Counted from the first letter of the stretch, positions 20,629 through 30,843 are shown. The stretch is DNA of 34,542 bases from Silene noctiflora (GCA_009801015.1 VHZZ01000777.1:155460-190001), one strand, 5' to 3'. Numbers and translations are program-made. Notes: generated by a model from the sequence alone, not told the origin.

Positions 20629-20914
20629 TAGGGGTGGTCAAACATGCGGACCTGACCTGCAACCCGACCCACAGGGTCTAGTTTGCCACGGCACACCTGA
20701 CCTGCCTCCAACCCGACCCAGCCTGTCCTCCATCTCGAGCCGGTTCCAGGTCCTCCAAACCAAACCCGATCCGAACCTGCCATAGGCCCGCCCTAAACCA
20801 GCCCCTCGGGTCCCCTTTTACTCGACCCTCCCCGCCTAGCTTGCCCCACCCCATTTCTCGGGCTGGTTTTGGGCCCCCCAAACCAAGCCCGATCCGTCCA
20901 TTTGACCAACCCTA
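20629..20914. mobile_element. hAT-type MITE, 286 bp, with CCCGACC-rich interior
   Basis: Terminal inverted repeats TAGGGGTGGTCAAACATGCGGA and, at the right read inverted, TAGGGTTGGTCAAATGGACGGA. The flanking 8-mers GTCATATC (20621-20628) and GATATATC (20915-20922) agree at six of eight positions, fitting an aged hAT duplication. The GC-rich interior is a degenerate string of ACCCGACC/ACCTGACC-like units and contrasts with the AT-rich surroundings. A minus-strand frame inside it is repeat-derived. Confidence 0.65.
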
Positions 20915-20998
20915 GATATATCTGACCATAAAATGATCACATATATCTCGTTTGAATGGAGACCTCCTGGTTAAACACATACGAGTAATAATAATATA

Positions 20999-21206
20999 CT
21001 TCATCTGTCCCGGTCATTTGTTATCATTTTCCATTTTGGAGTGTATCAGCCAATTGTTGTCTTTTTTTATTTTAAGAATGAGCTTGATGAATAATTTGAT
21101 CATTTATATTCAATTTATTTCACTTGTCATTTAGTAATTGCTTCTCTCCTCTTTCCTTGATCTTTGTGCCAAAATCAAAGGATAACAATTGACCGAGACT
21201 GGGGAG
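20999..21206. mobile_element. Stowaway MITE copy 3, older, inverted
   Basis: Ends CTTCATCTGTCCCGGTCATTTGTT and …AACAATTGACCGAGACTGGGGAG, with flanking TA (20997-20998, 21207-21208). Relative to copies 1 and 2 it is inverted: its GATCTTTGTGCCAAAATCAAAGG near the right end is the complement of their left part. It is clearly more diverged. Confidence 0.8.
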
Positions 21207-21208
21207 TA

Positions 21209-21987
21209 TAAACGATGAAAAGGAATTTTGTAAAGCTAATTGATAATCCAAGTTGGGTACACAAACCTCCAATCATCTATATTTCAATTTTCAGCGTCTA
21301 CATTCACTTGTAGGAATGTGATTAATTATCAAGTGTCACCTTTACGACTTCGGAATTAAGCATATGCGTCTTTATTTGTGGTGGACTAGCTTTAGCATAA
21401 TCTTGTGTATTACTATCAAAAATGTTTTAGTTTAGAAGATGGAGATATTGTGGATAATAGGTCTTAAGCTCGAATCTATCATCCCCTCTATTGTAATTTA
21501 TAATACATTAAGTGCACGCTTCGTTAGACCAAATAAAAAAAATCTTGTTTATTTCTTGTATTTTTTTTTTTTTTTTTTAGTATGATTGTCAAAAGAGTCT
21601 TACATTTTATCACAATGTTTTGTGTTAGAGATTAAAAATAAAATAAAAAACTCCTTGTTTATTACTTGTATCGACTCCTTGTTTATTACTTGTATCGTGA
21701 TTAAGACTGAGATATCGTGAGAGTAGATCACGAGTTTGAATCCCTCTCCCCTATATTATATTGCCCTTGCACGGTTGAGCCCCATTTGACAATTACACTG
21801 ATTCATGTGAATGGGGTCATATTCGGATTAACAATCCGGATTTGGGCCAAGTATCCTTATAACTAGGACATATTTAACCAATCATTAAAATGTAGTACTT
21901 AATAGTTAACCTGGTACATCTCATACAATTTTCAATTGGTTTTCTTCAACAAGAATAAGACAAAATGGCAGCAATTCTTCTGAATTC
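21209..21987. other. Gap downstream of AAP copy 2
   Basis: AT-rich with homopolymer T runs and a doubled CTCCTTGTTTATTACTTGTATCG motif (about 21650-21697). The 3' untranslated region of AAP copy 2 lies at the right edge. No gene seen. Confidence 0.4.
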
Positions 21988-24900
21988 TCATACTTTATAC
22001 TGAAAGGGCTTCGAGGTACGAAGAGATTCACCAACACCTTGGATTGACCCGACTGCTGCGGCCAGGGAAACAAGTAGGCAGAGCAAGCTGAGAAGCTGCA
22101 ACACAAACCACTTCATAGACCTCCATTTGATCTTGTTTTGTGCAATGTACATTTCAACTGGGAAATACACTGTTAATGGCCAAAACCCGATTGACCCGAG
22201 TAAAGATAATATGTCGTTAAAGAACGGCATTGCCATGGCTAATGTGGTTATTAAAATAACAAAAATGGTTCTGCCTGTTAGCCTTAGTAGGTTTAAGCTG
22301 AATTCAATTCTGCTGCTTATTTTGATCGGATACTCTGCCTTGACAAAGGTTGAGTTTGGCCATTTCTCCGCGGCTAGTGTCTCCATTTTGCTGTACACTG
22401 GCTGAGCAAATACCTGACAACAGCATAAGATGTTTCAGGGTTCGTTAGAGAACGTAATAATAACATTAGTCAGTCCGTCTAGAGGTTTTTGTTTCAAGTC
22501 CATCATTTGGGATGGGCCATTGTTAGGTGTATGTCAAAATCACATAAAGAAACTGTTTCGAGGTGACCCAAATTTACAAAAAATGCATCAAAAACTGCAC
22601 TGATAGAGTGCTACTTCATAATATAACAAGTTAGTACTGTGAAAGAAATAGTTGTATTTGAGGATTGTTTAGATTTCATACTTGGTATGCTCCAACTAAG
22701 TGGATGACAATGAAGATGTTAGCCAAGTCTACAAGCCAGAAAGGCTCGTAGAATCCAAAGCCAGTCAGCATGTTTCCTGGCGCACTATTCCCGAATGCAG
22801 CATAGCCTATGCAGCCACACATCATATAGAACGATGTTGTCGTGATCACTCCAACTGTATTGGCCTTCTTCATCACCTTATTTTCTGGTGGAGTCGATTT
22901 CAGCGTGTCCTGAAATCATAAAACTGCAGTTAATATAAGCATTCAAACCGACCCCTAAACTCTTCTCAGGGCTCAGACACTAAAGCATAAACCATGATTA
23001 GTTGATGACATAATTTTTCTTAAAACTTCGAGAGATATAAGAAAGTGAAATGCTAAATGTCTTTACTGTTGACCTATCTCTGTAACCAGATCATTTAGGC
23101 AGACTTTGATTGAGGTCATTTCAGGTATATTACGCGCTCTTCAGGTTGAGTTTTGTTCGGCTCTTGCATTGGGTTAGTTTTGCAATGGATACTACCTGTA
23201 TCTCAACGAGGACTTGAGCGAAACTGTAGGCAAAGGCAATGTCCCCAAGAGCCCTGAACATTTTCCAGGTTTTTTCAGCACCTGTTACATCTATTCCTAC
23301 CTCCACCCCAGTTAATGTTGTCTTGCCCCCATTTCCTGCATAATCAAGAGAACAATTACGTACACACACTATGGTTGAGGCAATCCGAAAACCTAAAATT
23401 TCTGAGTTAATTACCTGATGCGATCTTAGCAATTGCCAAACTGATACCAATTGTCGCATAACCAAAAGACATAATTGCAGCAACAGTTGATAACCATGTC
23501 AGTTTATGCAAGTTGCGGATTTGAGACAAGAAAATTTCAAAAATTCCCAACCCAATCATATAAGGGTTACAAGTGAGCTTGCAGTTCGCTTCATGCCCTT
23601 TTCCGTGGAAGCAGTTTGATTTATGGACCGCCCTGAAATAAAATATAGTCAGTATAATATGATCAGCCGATATCATGACACCGCGTTCAAACTTTAAAGT
23701 ACAAGATTTTTGAGCTTAATTATAGTCCTTACACCATGCTTATGGAGGCAGTAATCGTGTAGCCGATAACCATTCCACTTAAGTTAGCATACTGTACTAG
23801 CCCACAAGCGATGCGACTCGATCTGCCTGTATAATCAAAGTGTTTCAATTAGTCAAACCAGCTACAATTGCCTGTAACAAAAATCGCACTGAGAATATAC
23901 TGGACTGACTGGCAACCCCTGCTTCACTATTAGACTAGCAAACTTTAACTAATTAGAAGCAGAAAATGGTCTACCTAAGATGACTAATTCGGACAGAAAA
24001 AAACGACCCAAGTGAGTTAATTGACCACTAATTCGAGAATGACTTGAACAGAATAGACTCGTAACTGAAACGACTTAATAATTGCGCACACAAAATAACC
24101 CGAAAATGACCTGAATGACTCATTAGTCAGGTCTACCACATTATAAGAAGCATAACCATTTTAATACGTCATTTTACTTGCTCCCTTATATTCCTGAAGC
24201 CAAAGAATTTTCTCCATCACACCGAAAACTAGCAATTCCTATTGCAAAATGTAGGTAGATAAGTGACATAAAGTTTATTTCCATCATCTTGATGTAACAA
24301 CATTGGACAACTTAATCGACAACCGGGTAACGGGTAGTACCTAAATTGGCTTGAACCTGATCCATGTAAGTAGGATTTCGCTTTCCGGTAACAGGATCAG
24401 GTGATCTATAACAATCAGCAAGAAGATTAGAAGTATAAAGAGTGATCCCTGAAAATATAACAAGGGTACCAATTCCTCCAATCCATCCAAGCTGAGCAGT
24501 TGCCCAAGCAAGTGATAGAATTCCTGAACCTATAATTGCTGTTACTATGTGTGCACTTGCTGTCCATACTGTCCCTGCAATACATGGTACATCATACGGA
24601 CTATTACATACTTAAAATTAAAATGACATCTTGAACAACTATGTCCGAATATTATTCTAGTCAGTCTGGATTTGAGCCGGGTTGATCATTATAATTTATA
24701 AACATCTTTTTTAATTCATAAATGGCCTTATTATCAAACAGGTTACGAGTCCCGGACCCGTCATGGCCAAGTTAGCTTAAATGGCCATATCAACATCACA
24801 TTATCGTTCAAAGTTAGAACATTACATTTTTCCAAAATGGAAAAGGAGTTCGAATGTACGTAACTTTATCCCCTACCATCGAAGAAGGTTTATTTTCACG

Positions 24901-25349
24901 TGACCCCTAACAACTTGTTGTCTAGGACGGATTTGTAGCATGAAAGTGACCCATTTACGGACGGAGTAACAATTTAAACTATTATTTACTCATTCGTCCT
25001 ATTTGTTGGAATTGATTTTATCTTTAAAAATATGGAAAGTCAAAAAATAATTAATGGAAAATTAAAGTATAAATCTCAATTATCATACTTTCTTTCTAAT
25101 TCTTTCTTTTTTAACGTGCCCTTAGAGCACATTTTAGAAAAACTGTAAATAATTCAAGGATATTTATTGTTTTAGTTTTGGGTTGGTACATGTTTCGATT
25201 ATATAAGAAAAATAAAAGATAGATTACATACCAGATCTTTTAGGCTTGCCATCATCATCAAACTCTTGATCATAATTATCAGCAAACTTGTAATTAGTAG
25301 ACAAAACATTAGTTCCATGTTGGAATTCTTCATCTTTTGTACCTCCCAT
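21988..25349 (-). CDS. Amino acid permease (AAP family), tandem copy 2
   Basis: Seven exons join in frame to 485 aa plus stop: 25349-25232, 24574-24341, 23826-23733, 23632-23415, 23335-23196, 22909-22682, 22413-21988. Exons 2 to 7 have exactly the lengths of copy 1 (234, 94, 218, 140, 228, 426). Only exon 1 differs, 118 against 112 bases, adding two residues in the acidic N-terminus. The product carries the same AAP hallmarks (GSGILSLAWATAQLGW, LLADCYRSPDPVTGKR, VQYANLSGMVIGYTIT, ALGDIAFAYSFAQVLVEIQ, GYAAFGNSAPGNMLTGFGFYE) and is roughly three-quarters identical to copy 1 in the last exon. One visible difference in a conserved place is GKRNPTY where copy 1 and most AAPs I recall have GKRNYT. 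Expected role: proton-coupled amino acid import at the plasma membrane. No breaks seen. Introns share no obvious length, so the duplication is not recent. Confidence 0.95.
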
Positions 25350-25478
25350 TATTACAAATTAATAAGATGTAAGAAGGAATAATTAAGTTCAATTTCACGA
25401 GCTCAAGAAAAAGTACTAGGACGTACTAGTTAGGAAAAGGAGAATGAGCAGTCACTTGATAACTGCCAAGCACATGCT

Positions 25479-25487
25479 ATATATATA
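25479..25487 (-). promoter_or_regulatory. TATA box of AAP copy 2
   Basis: Minus-strand CTTATATATATAGC lies about 135 bases before the start codon at 25349. The MITE/Stowaway composite begins only about 15 bases upstream of it, so the older MITE forms the proximal promoter. Confidence 0.5.
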
Positions 25488-25502
25488 AGCCAGTGCGTGT
25501 TG

Positions 25503-25848
25503 CTTGTGACGGTCACAAATGTTATCACATTAAGATAAAATGTACTCCTTCCGTCCCGCTCATTTGTTGTCCTTTGGTTTTGGCACAAAGACCAATGAAA
25601 GAGGAGGGAGCCAATTATAAATTGACAAGTGGACTAAATTGAATGTGAAAGATCAAATTACTCATCAAATGCAATCCTAAAATAGAAAGGACAACAATTG
25701 AGTGAGACACCCCAAAATATAAAAGGACAACAAATGACCGGGACAGAGAGAGTAACCATTTATTTTCACATTTTCTCATTAAAATGGTCATATTTTGAGT
25801 TCATCATAAATTGTGACATATTGACACCTGTCACAAATCAGAATTTGT
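25503..25848. mobile_element. Older MITE interrupted by a Stowaway
   Basis: The left arm 25503-25543 (GCTTGTGACGGTCACAAATG…AAGATAAAATG) and the right arm 25755-25848 (ACCATTTATTTTCACATTTTC…GTCACAAATCAGAATTTGT) flank the Stowaway at 25546-25752. An uninterrupted inverted relative at 27825-27972 has both arms in the same order (read inverted: AAGATAAAATATAATC… then ATCACATTTTCTCATTAAAATGG). Confidence 0.6.
25546..25752. mobile_element. Stowaway MITE copy 2, 207 bp, nested
   Basis: CTCCTTCCGTCCCGC at the left, GCGGGACAGAG-like end (CCGGGACAGAGAGAG) at the right, with TA at 25544-25545 and 25753-25754. It has the same length and over 85% visual identity with the copy at 19085. It is inserted in an older MITE in the AAP copy 2 promoter. 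Confidence 0.92.
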
Positions 25849-25948
25849 TTATCTAAGCATACATGCTCATGTTATTGAACCTTTTTTTTTTTTTTTTGGT
25901 AATAATGTAGATTGTAGAGTTACTATTTCATATGTCACAAAGAAGAGG

Positions 25949-26991
25949 TCTTAGGGCGTAAACTCATGTTTTACATGGGTGATGTAATGATAAAAAAAAT
26001 ATTATTATAAGTATTCACAAAATAGTAAATAGTATGAAACCTTTTGAGAAGAGTTTAAAAGTAAATCTGTGAAAACTTGGCCCAAAGTAAACAATATCAT
26101 GCTATTATAAACCGTGAACACAGACGCGGTAGAGGTCCAACAAAAGGTATTGACGCTCCCGCATAATAAGTGGTATCAAAGTCCATGGATGGTACATTAA
26201 TGATGCGTCAACCAAGACTTGAAAGTGTCGTACACTATAAGACCTGAAACTCCTAGCTTGGGGTGAAGCCTTAAGAAAGCCCAATCTAGGGTGGATTGGA
26301 TGCAATGTTGGTCTTTTGGGATGCCAGAGACCATTTGTATACTAGGGCTACTTATTGGGTGGGACCCTTATTATTAGGTTGGAGTGGGTCCTTTCCAGGC
26401 CGGTTGCTAACGACCGTTGCGTTCTAGGACTTTTGATATGATTAAGTGGCGGACCCGATATAGGGTTATTGGAGGTAAAGGAGTTCAACTGCAAGTATAA
26501 CACGGCCCCAAGTAGGACACATGAACATGCATGCAGGACCGTAGGAGCATGTGAAAGCACTCACTTGACCAGGCGGTGACATGATGTGGGTGCAGACATG
26601 GCTAGAGGTAGTATGGTGCGGCGGTTAAGGGGAGGTTATATAGACTTGGTGATGCTTGAGGTGCCTAGAAATTGGTTGGAGTAGCACTGTGTAGGGGGGT
26701 TCCGAGTTCTCCATAGAGGTCAAAGGTCCGATTAAAATGATGGTTCTTCGATTGAGGGAAGGATTGTTATGGTGCAAACTCATGTCCGCAAACCCATGTC
26801 CGACAGCGGCAGTGTAAAAGCGAAAGAACATCTTTCTAAGTGTCCACAAAATATAATAGTATGAGGCATTTTGGGAAGAAGTCCAAGAATAAATCCATGA
26901 GAGCGTAGCCCAAAATGGACAACATCGTACTATTATAATCCATAAACACCGATGCAACAAAGGCCCAACAAAAAGAATCGACGCTTCAACA
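25949..26991 (+). mobile_element. TRIM-like small LTR retroelement (fossil), about 1.04 kb
   Basis: Direct terminal repeats of about 215-227 bp (25949-26163 and 26765-26991) share long blocks, for example AAACTCATG near the start and CCAACAAAA…TGACGCT near the end. Just after the left repeat, TGGTATCAAAGTCCATGG (26171) resembles the primer-binding site complementary to initiator methionine tRNA. A purine run GAGGGAAGG (26754-26762) precedes the right repeat. The 600-bp interior has no coding domains. This fits a terminal-repeat retrotransposon in miniature. The repeats are clearly diverged from each other, so it is old. A target duplication was not identified. Confidence 0.7.
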
Positions 26992-27173
26992 AAACAGTAC
27001 AAGAGAGAATGAGACAATTTGTGGTTATTGTTATTGGATGATAAGTAGACAATAATACATGCAGATGTTCAAATTATCATTTTTCAAAAACATTCTTAAT
27101 ATATAGAAAGATAAACAAATGAATAAAACACATAAAAATAAAATAAGTAAACAAATAACATTAAGAGAGTGAG
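26992..27173. other. Short intergenic gap
   Basis: AT-rich flank of the TRIM-like element; nothing recognised. Confidence 0.4.
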
Positions 27174-27359
27174 TATACTCCATTTTGCTTAATTATTTTT
27201 ATTATGTATTTAAAATTTGATTAATTAACTTGTTATTTATTTTAGAACAGCTTACTTTCATGTAAAACGTTGATTTGATGATTAATAAGCTATTCCTTAC
27301 ATAATTTTATATACTCCATTTTGCTTAATTATTTTTATTATGTATTTAAAATTTGATTA
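27174..27359. repeat. Perfect 50-bp direct repeat
   Basis: The 50 bases at 27174-27223 (TATACTCCATTTTGCTTAAT…) recur without mismatch at 27310-27359, 136 bases apart. Exact identity within an otherwise decayed region suggests a recent duplication. Confidence 0.85.
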
Positions 27360-27396
27360 TTCTTTATGCAAAATGCACCAAAAATTTTTTTTATGT

Positions 27397-27708
27397 AAAT
27401 TAGGATGTCCATTATCAATAACAATAATTTTTCTTTTGCTCAATTTCTATGAAAGGAAACAAAAATTTGAGTGTAGTAGGAAGTACGAAAGTTTTGAGCC
27501 ACAGGTAAACCTTGTTCTATTATGTAACCACCGCACTCGAGGTTTTTTATCTAAATTAGGATGTCCATTATAATTAACAATAAGTAATTTTTCTCTTGCT
27601 CAATTTCTATGAAAGGACACGAATATTTAAGTGCTGCAGGAAGTACGAAAGTTTTGAGCCACCGGTAAACATTGTTATACTATGTAACCACCGCACTCGA
27701 CTTTTTTT
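27397..27708. repeat. Two-copy tandem duplication, 156-bp period
   Basis: AAATTAGGATGTCCATTAT… begins at 27397 and again at 27553. Both units run to AACCACCGCACTCGA. The copies differ at scattered positions. No coding function is visible; a plus-strand frame crossing it is repeat-derived. Confidence 0.8.
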
Positions 27709-27824
27709 TTCCCTTTTTGTTGGAGTACCTCAATCTTGAAAAATTGAAATGATTTGTACGTAGACACCAACTCTTTGCATGATTGGGCATTCATAAATTT
27801 TCATTTGGGACAGGGGTTAACACG

Positions 27825-27972
27825 TAATAATTTGTAACGGATCCAAAATATTACCATTTTAATGAGAAAATGTGATTAATATTTAATATGTAATATTTTA
27901 TGGGTGATTATATTTTATCTTAAAATGATAACTTTTGTGCCGTTATATTTATGATCATCACAAGCAAGACGG
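27825..27972. mobile_element. MITE, uninterrupted relative of the 25503 element
   Basis: On the minus strand it reads CTTGCTTGTGATGATCATAA… TTTTAAGATAAAATA… CACATTTTCTCATTAAAATGG …ATCCGTTACAAATTATTACG, in the same order as the interrupted copy at 25503-25848. Ends are approximate. Confidence 0.55.
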
Positions 27973-28161
27973 TTTGTCGTGCATTTGTGTTGATGAACTG
28001 TTGCTGGACGTATTTGGTGAAAAGATAGTTTTAGTACCGTAAATGTCAGTGATGACTCATTGTTTCATTTTCTTTCCATACATTTGGTAATGATTGTTGA
28101 GAAGGAAGGTAGTCAATATTGTGCACTATAATTTCTTTACTTAATACTCGTATATTTTCAT

Positions 28162-28356
28162 CAGAAGGTCTTGTTTAGACGTCACTATCCGTCTTAAGCT
28201 TAAGACGGATAATGCTTCTCTCATAGAAATGCAAGTGGGAGGCAAGTGGGTGAGAAATTGATATATCCACTTGCCTCCCACTTGCATTTGTGTGAGAGGG
28301 CTACTATCCGTCTTAAGCTTAAAATGGATAGTGACCGTCTTAAATAAGAATTTGTG
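28162..28356. mobile_element. Foldback Mutator-type MITE, 195 bp, 9-bp target duplication
   Basis: The 9-mer TATTTTCAT flanks it on both sides (28153-28161 and 28357-28365). The ends are CAGAAGGTCTTGTTTAGAC and, inverted, CACAAATTCTTATTTAAGAC. The whole element is a long inverted repeat: arms of about 75 bp meet near 28255, with the AATGCAAGTGGGAGGCAAGTGG segment matched by CCACTTGCCTCCCACTTGCATT. Each arm also contains its own palindrome, perfect over 24 bases at 28187-28210 (ATCCGTCTTAAG and its mirror). Confidence 0.8.
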
Positions 28357-28365
28357 TATTTTCAT

Positions 28366-28882
28366 AGGACTAAACAAAAAGTTTTCTTCTTCTTTTGACT
28401 CGGTTTCTCATTTTTTATGCTTTATTTCCGTTTTTTAATCTCATTTTTTTACTTTATTATCGCGTTTTCATTTCAATCACATAATCATTTTTTTGATGTG
28501 GTGTCAAAGATGAAATTTTCCACTATTATTCTATGTTTTAATCGATTAAAAATGAGACTAACAGTTCTTTGTTGTTGTTGTTTTTACAGTGTTGTTATTG
28601 ATACATTTCAAATTTCAACGGTTTCTACGGATTTTCCTCTTTAATTGGAAACATATTACAGTAGCTTGAAATGATACTCCCTGTGCTACCTATTAGATTT
28701 TTTGATGTCTCGGTCTCTTAATTACTTTTCGTTATTAGAAATGTTGTTAATGAGTAATTGGAACTTCCGCATCAATTATTATCTGTTGTCGAAATAAAAA
28801 GATGACTATTAATTATTTAATCATATTATCCTCGTGATTTTAACAAATGAATCAATAATTCCAAAGACTGGTATTAAGTTTA
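28366..28882. other. Gap without recognised gene
   Basis: T-rich sequence. A 75-codon plus-strand frame at 28417-28644 is Phe/Cys-rich from low-complexity DNA and is not called. Confidence 0.45.
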
Positions 28883-28983
28883 CAAAGCGTCTTGTTAGTG
28901 ACGGACACTATCCGTCACAAGCTGAAGACGGATAGTGCCTTTCTCACAATAAGGATAGTGTCCGTTTTCAATGAGAATTTGTG
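28883..28983. mobile_element. Mutator-type MITE, 101 bp, 9-bp target duplication
   Basis: Flanked by TTAAGTTTA (28874-28882) and CTAAGTTTA (28984-28992), matching at eight of nine bases. The left end is CAAAGCGTCTTGTTAGTGACGG. The right end, read inverted, is CACAAATTCTCATTGAAAACGG. The interior GACACTATCCGTC…GACGGATAGTG forms a hairpin. Same family as 18945-19077. Confidence 0.8.
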
Positions 28984-28992
28984 CTAAGTTTA

Positions 28993-29850
28993 AAGTGAGG
29001 TTCATCAATTGGGGATTATGAGAAATGGATAAGTGGGAATTTCAATTAAAATTAGTAATCAAAAGAACAACCTAAATAGCATAAGATACCAGCTCAAAGT
29101 GATAAGAAGATGTCTAGAAATAACACATAATAATTGATTGATAGGTGCGTGCGACCATTAGACATATCTTGTCGGCCTATCTAACGTTACCTAACAACAT
29201 CCACAGCAAAAATATGTATGTCTAAACATGATAATTTTTACATTCATCGTTACACAACAGTAAAAAAAATTTATCTAAAAATGACATGTGATCTTGTTGT
29301 TGAGTGGATGGTTAATGACCCATTAAAAACTAATTGTTGTTGTGTGAAGTTTTTAGAAAAATATCATTTTATGATAAGATAAGGTGGATGGGTTGACGAA
29401 CCACGAAAAACAACAAAAAGTTTGTTGTTGTGGAACTCTATTTAAACTGATTATTTTACTTCATTTCCTTTTTCATTTTAATAATAGATAGTAATGATAA
29501 ATCAATAACTTATGATCATACTGGCAAAAACAACTCGATCTGATTAATCCGACCCGGAATTCGAAATTGACCTGAACTACAACCCCCGAAACCCGAATTG
29601 ACACGAGCCGGCCCAAACATGATCTCGTATTGGTAGGATTAAGATGGTCACGCGATGAGAGACTAACCCATGTGTAACATAAATTAGAGCTTAAATAGAG
29701 ATTAACTGACTATATAGATTATAGAATTGTGATTTGAAGTAGATTATAGAAAAATGTTGAGAAATTTGACTGGATTGAGAAGAAGAGATTCTTGGATTTG
29801 GAAAACTTCTAAATGTTCTTGTACATTATCATAGTTTCCTATTCCGCTTA
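28993..29850. other. Intergenic gap
   Basis: No gene seen. Around 29530-29630 there is another GACCCGAA/ACCCGAATTGACACGA-type degenerate string like those in AAP introns and at 20629. Confidence 0.45.
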
Positions 29851-29858
29851 TAATTATA

Positions 29859-30758
29859 GGGAGATGCTAAATCTCGCGCATCATTTTACTAAATTCCGCG
29901 CTTTTTACCCCTTTATTCCGAATGTACCCCTTTCATTTCTCCCCAAAAAAATAGAAAAATGAAAAAACCCAAAAAATAAGAGAACACACATCTCATTCCC
30001 TCCTTAACCATCCCCCTCAGGCCCTCACCGCACTGGCCACCCTCCCATGCGTTCGCCCTACACCGGTCACTATCCCCTTCACCTTCCCAACTCCGAACAC
30101 CATATATAACGACCGAAGAGAAGAACACAGGCGATGGATAGCGTCTGATGCCCAGCGCGCCAATAGACGAACACCGTACGGTGATGAATTAAATTTTGCG
30201 GGCTTATTAACAAAATTACGTATTTCATTGCTTGGTGATTCAAAGAAATTGTTGAACATTTAATCTTGTTATTTAATTGTTGAACATTTAATTATGAATT
30301 CCATCTTGTTATGATTCAATTTCCACAGCAATGGAATTATGAATCCACTCTTGTTATTTTATTGTTGAACATATAATTAAAGAATTTGGTTAATCAAATC
30401 CANAACTTACGCAAATCATTTTTCTTGGTGATTCATGAAGAGGAAGCCTTGCTGATGTTAAGGGTAGGAAATACAACCCTAATTGTAAAAAAAAATTGTT
30501 TTTTTTCCCTTCTAAAATACAGTAATTAAATCAAATAGAAGAAGGTATTAATAAAATTGTTAATAAAACAGAGAAATTGTAGTATGAGCGAATTATGATC
30601 CGTAATTGCCTGAGTTGTTAATGAATTGGTTAGATATGTGTCAGAGAGGAGGACGATAACTCTCGTGAAGTCTTTTTTATGAAGAAGGGTAGTTATGGAA
30701 TATTAGGGTCAAAGTGCGCGGGATTTAGTAAAAGGGTGCGCGGGATTTAGCAATTGCG
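29859..30758. mobile_element. Non-autonomous MULE, 900 bp
   Basis: Terminal inverted repeats of about 50 bp: left GGGAGATGCTAAATCTCGCG…TTTTACTAAATTCCGCGC, right (inverted) …TTGCTAAATCCCGCGCACCC…TTTTACTAAATCCCGCGC. Each end holds two CTAAAT-CCGCGC blocks. TAATTATA flanks both sides (29851-29858, 30759-30766), consistent with an 8-9-bp Mutator-type duplication. No transposase is encoded. The interior has repeated GTTGAACATTTAAT blocks and a duplicated TTGGTGATTCA segment (near 30231 and 30424). Minus-strand frames near 29913-30259 show no recognisable protein. Confidence 0.88.
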
Positions 30759-30843
30759 TAATTATATTTAGGAAATTACCATGAAAAGAAAAACAATCAG
30801 ACAAAAGTGGGGAATATTTTTGTGTGTGTTAATACTTGATGAA

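Noticed and set aside
20678-20881. 67-codon Gly-rich minus-strand frame
   Set aside because: Translation of the CCCGACC-rich interior of the hAT-type MITE.
26105-27017. Minus-strand frames of 66-130 codons in the TRIM-like element
   Set aside because: No domain resemblance; they lie in the terminal repeats and spacer of a non-coding fossil.
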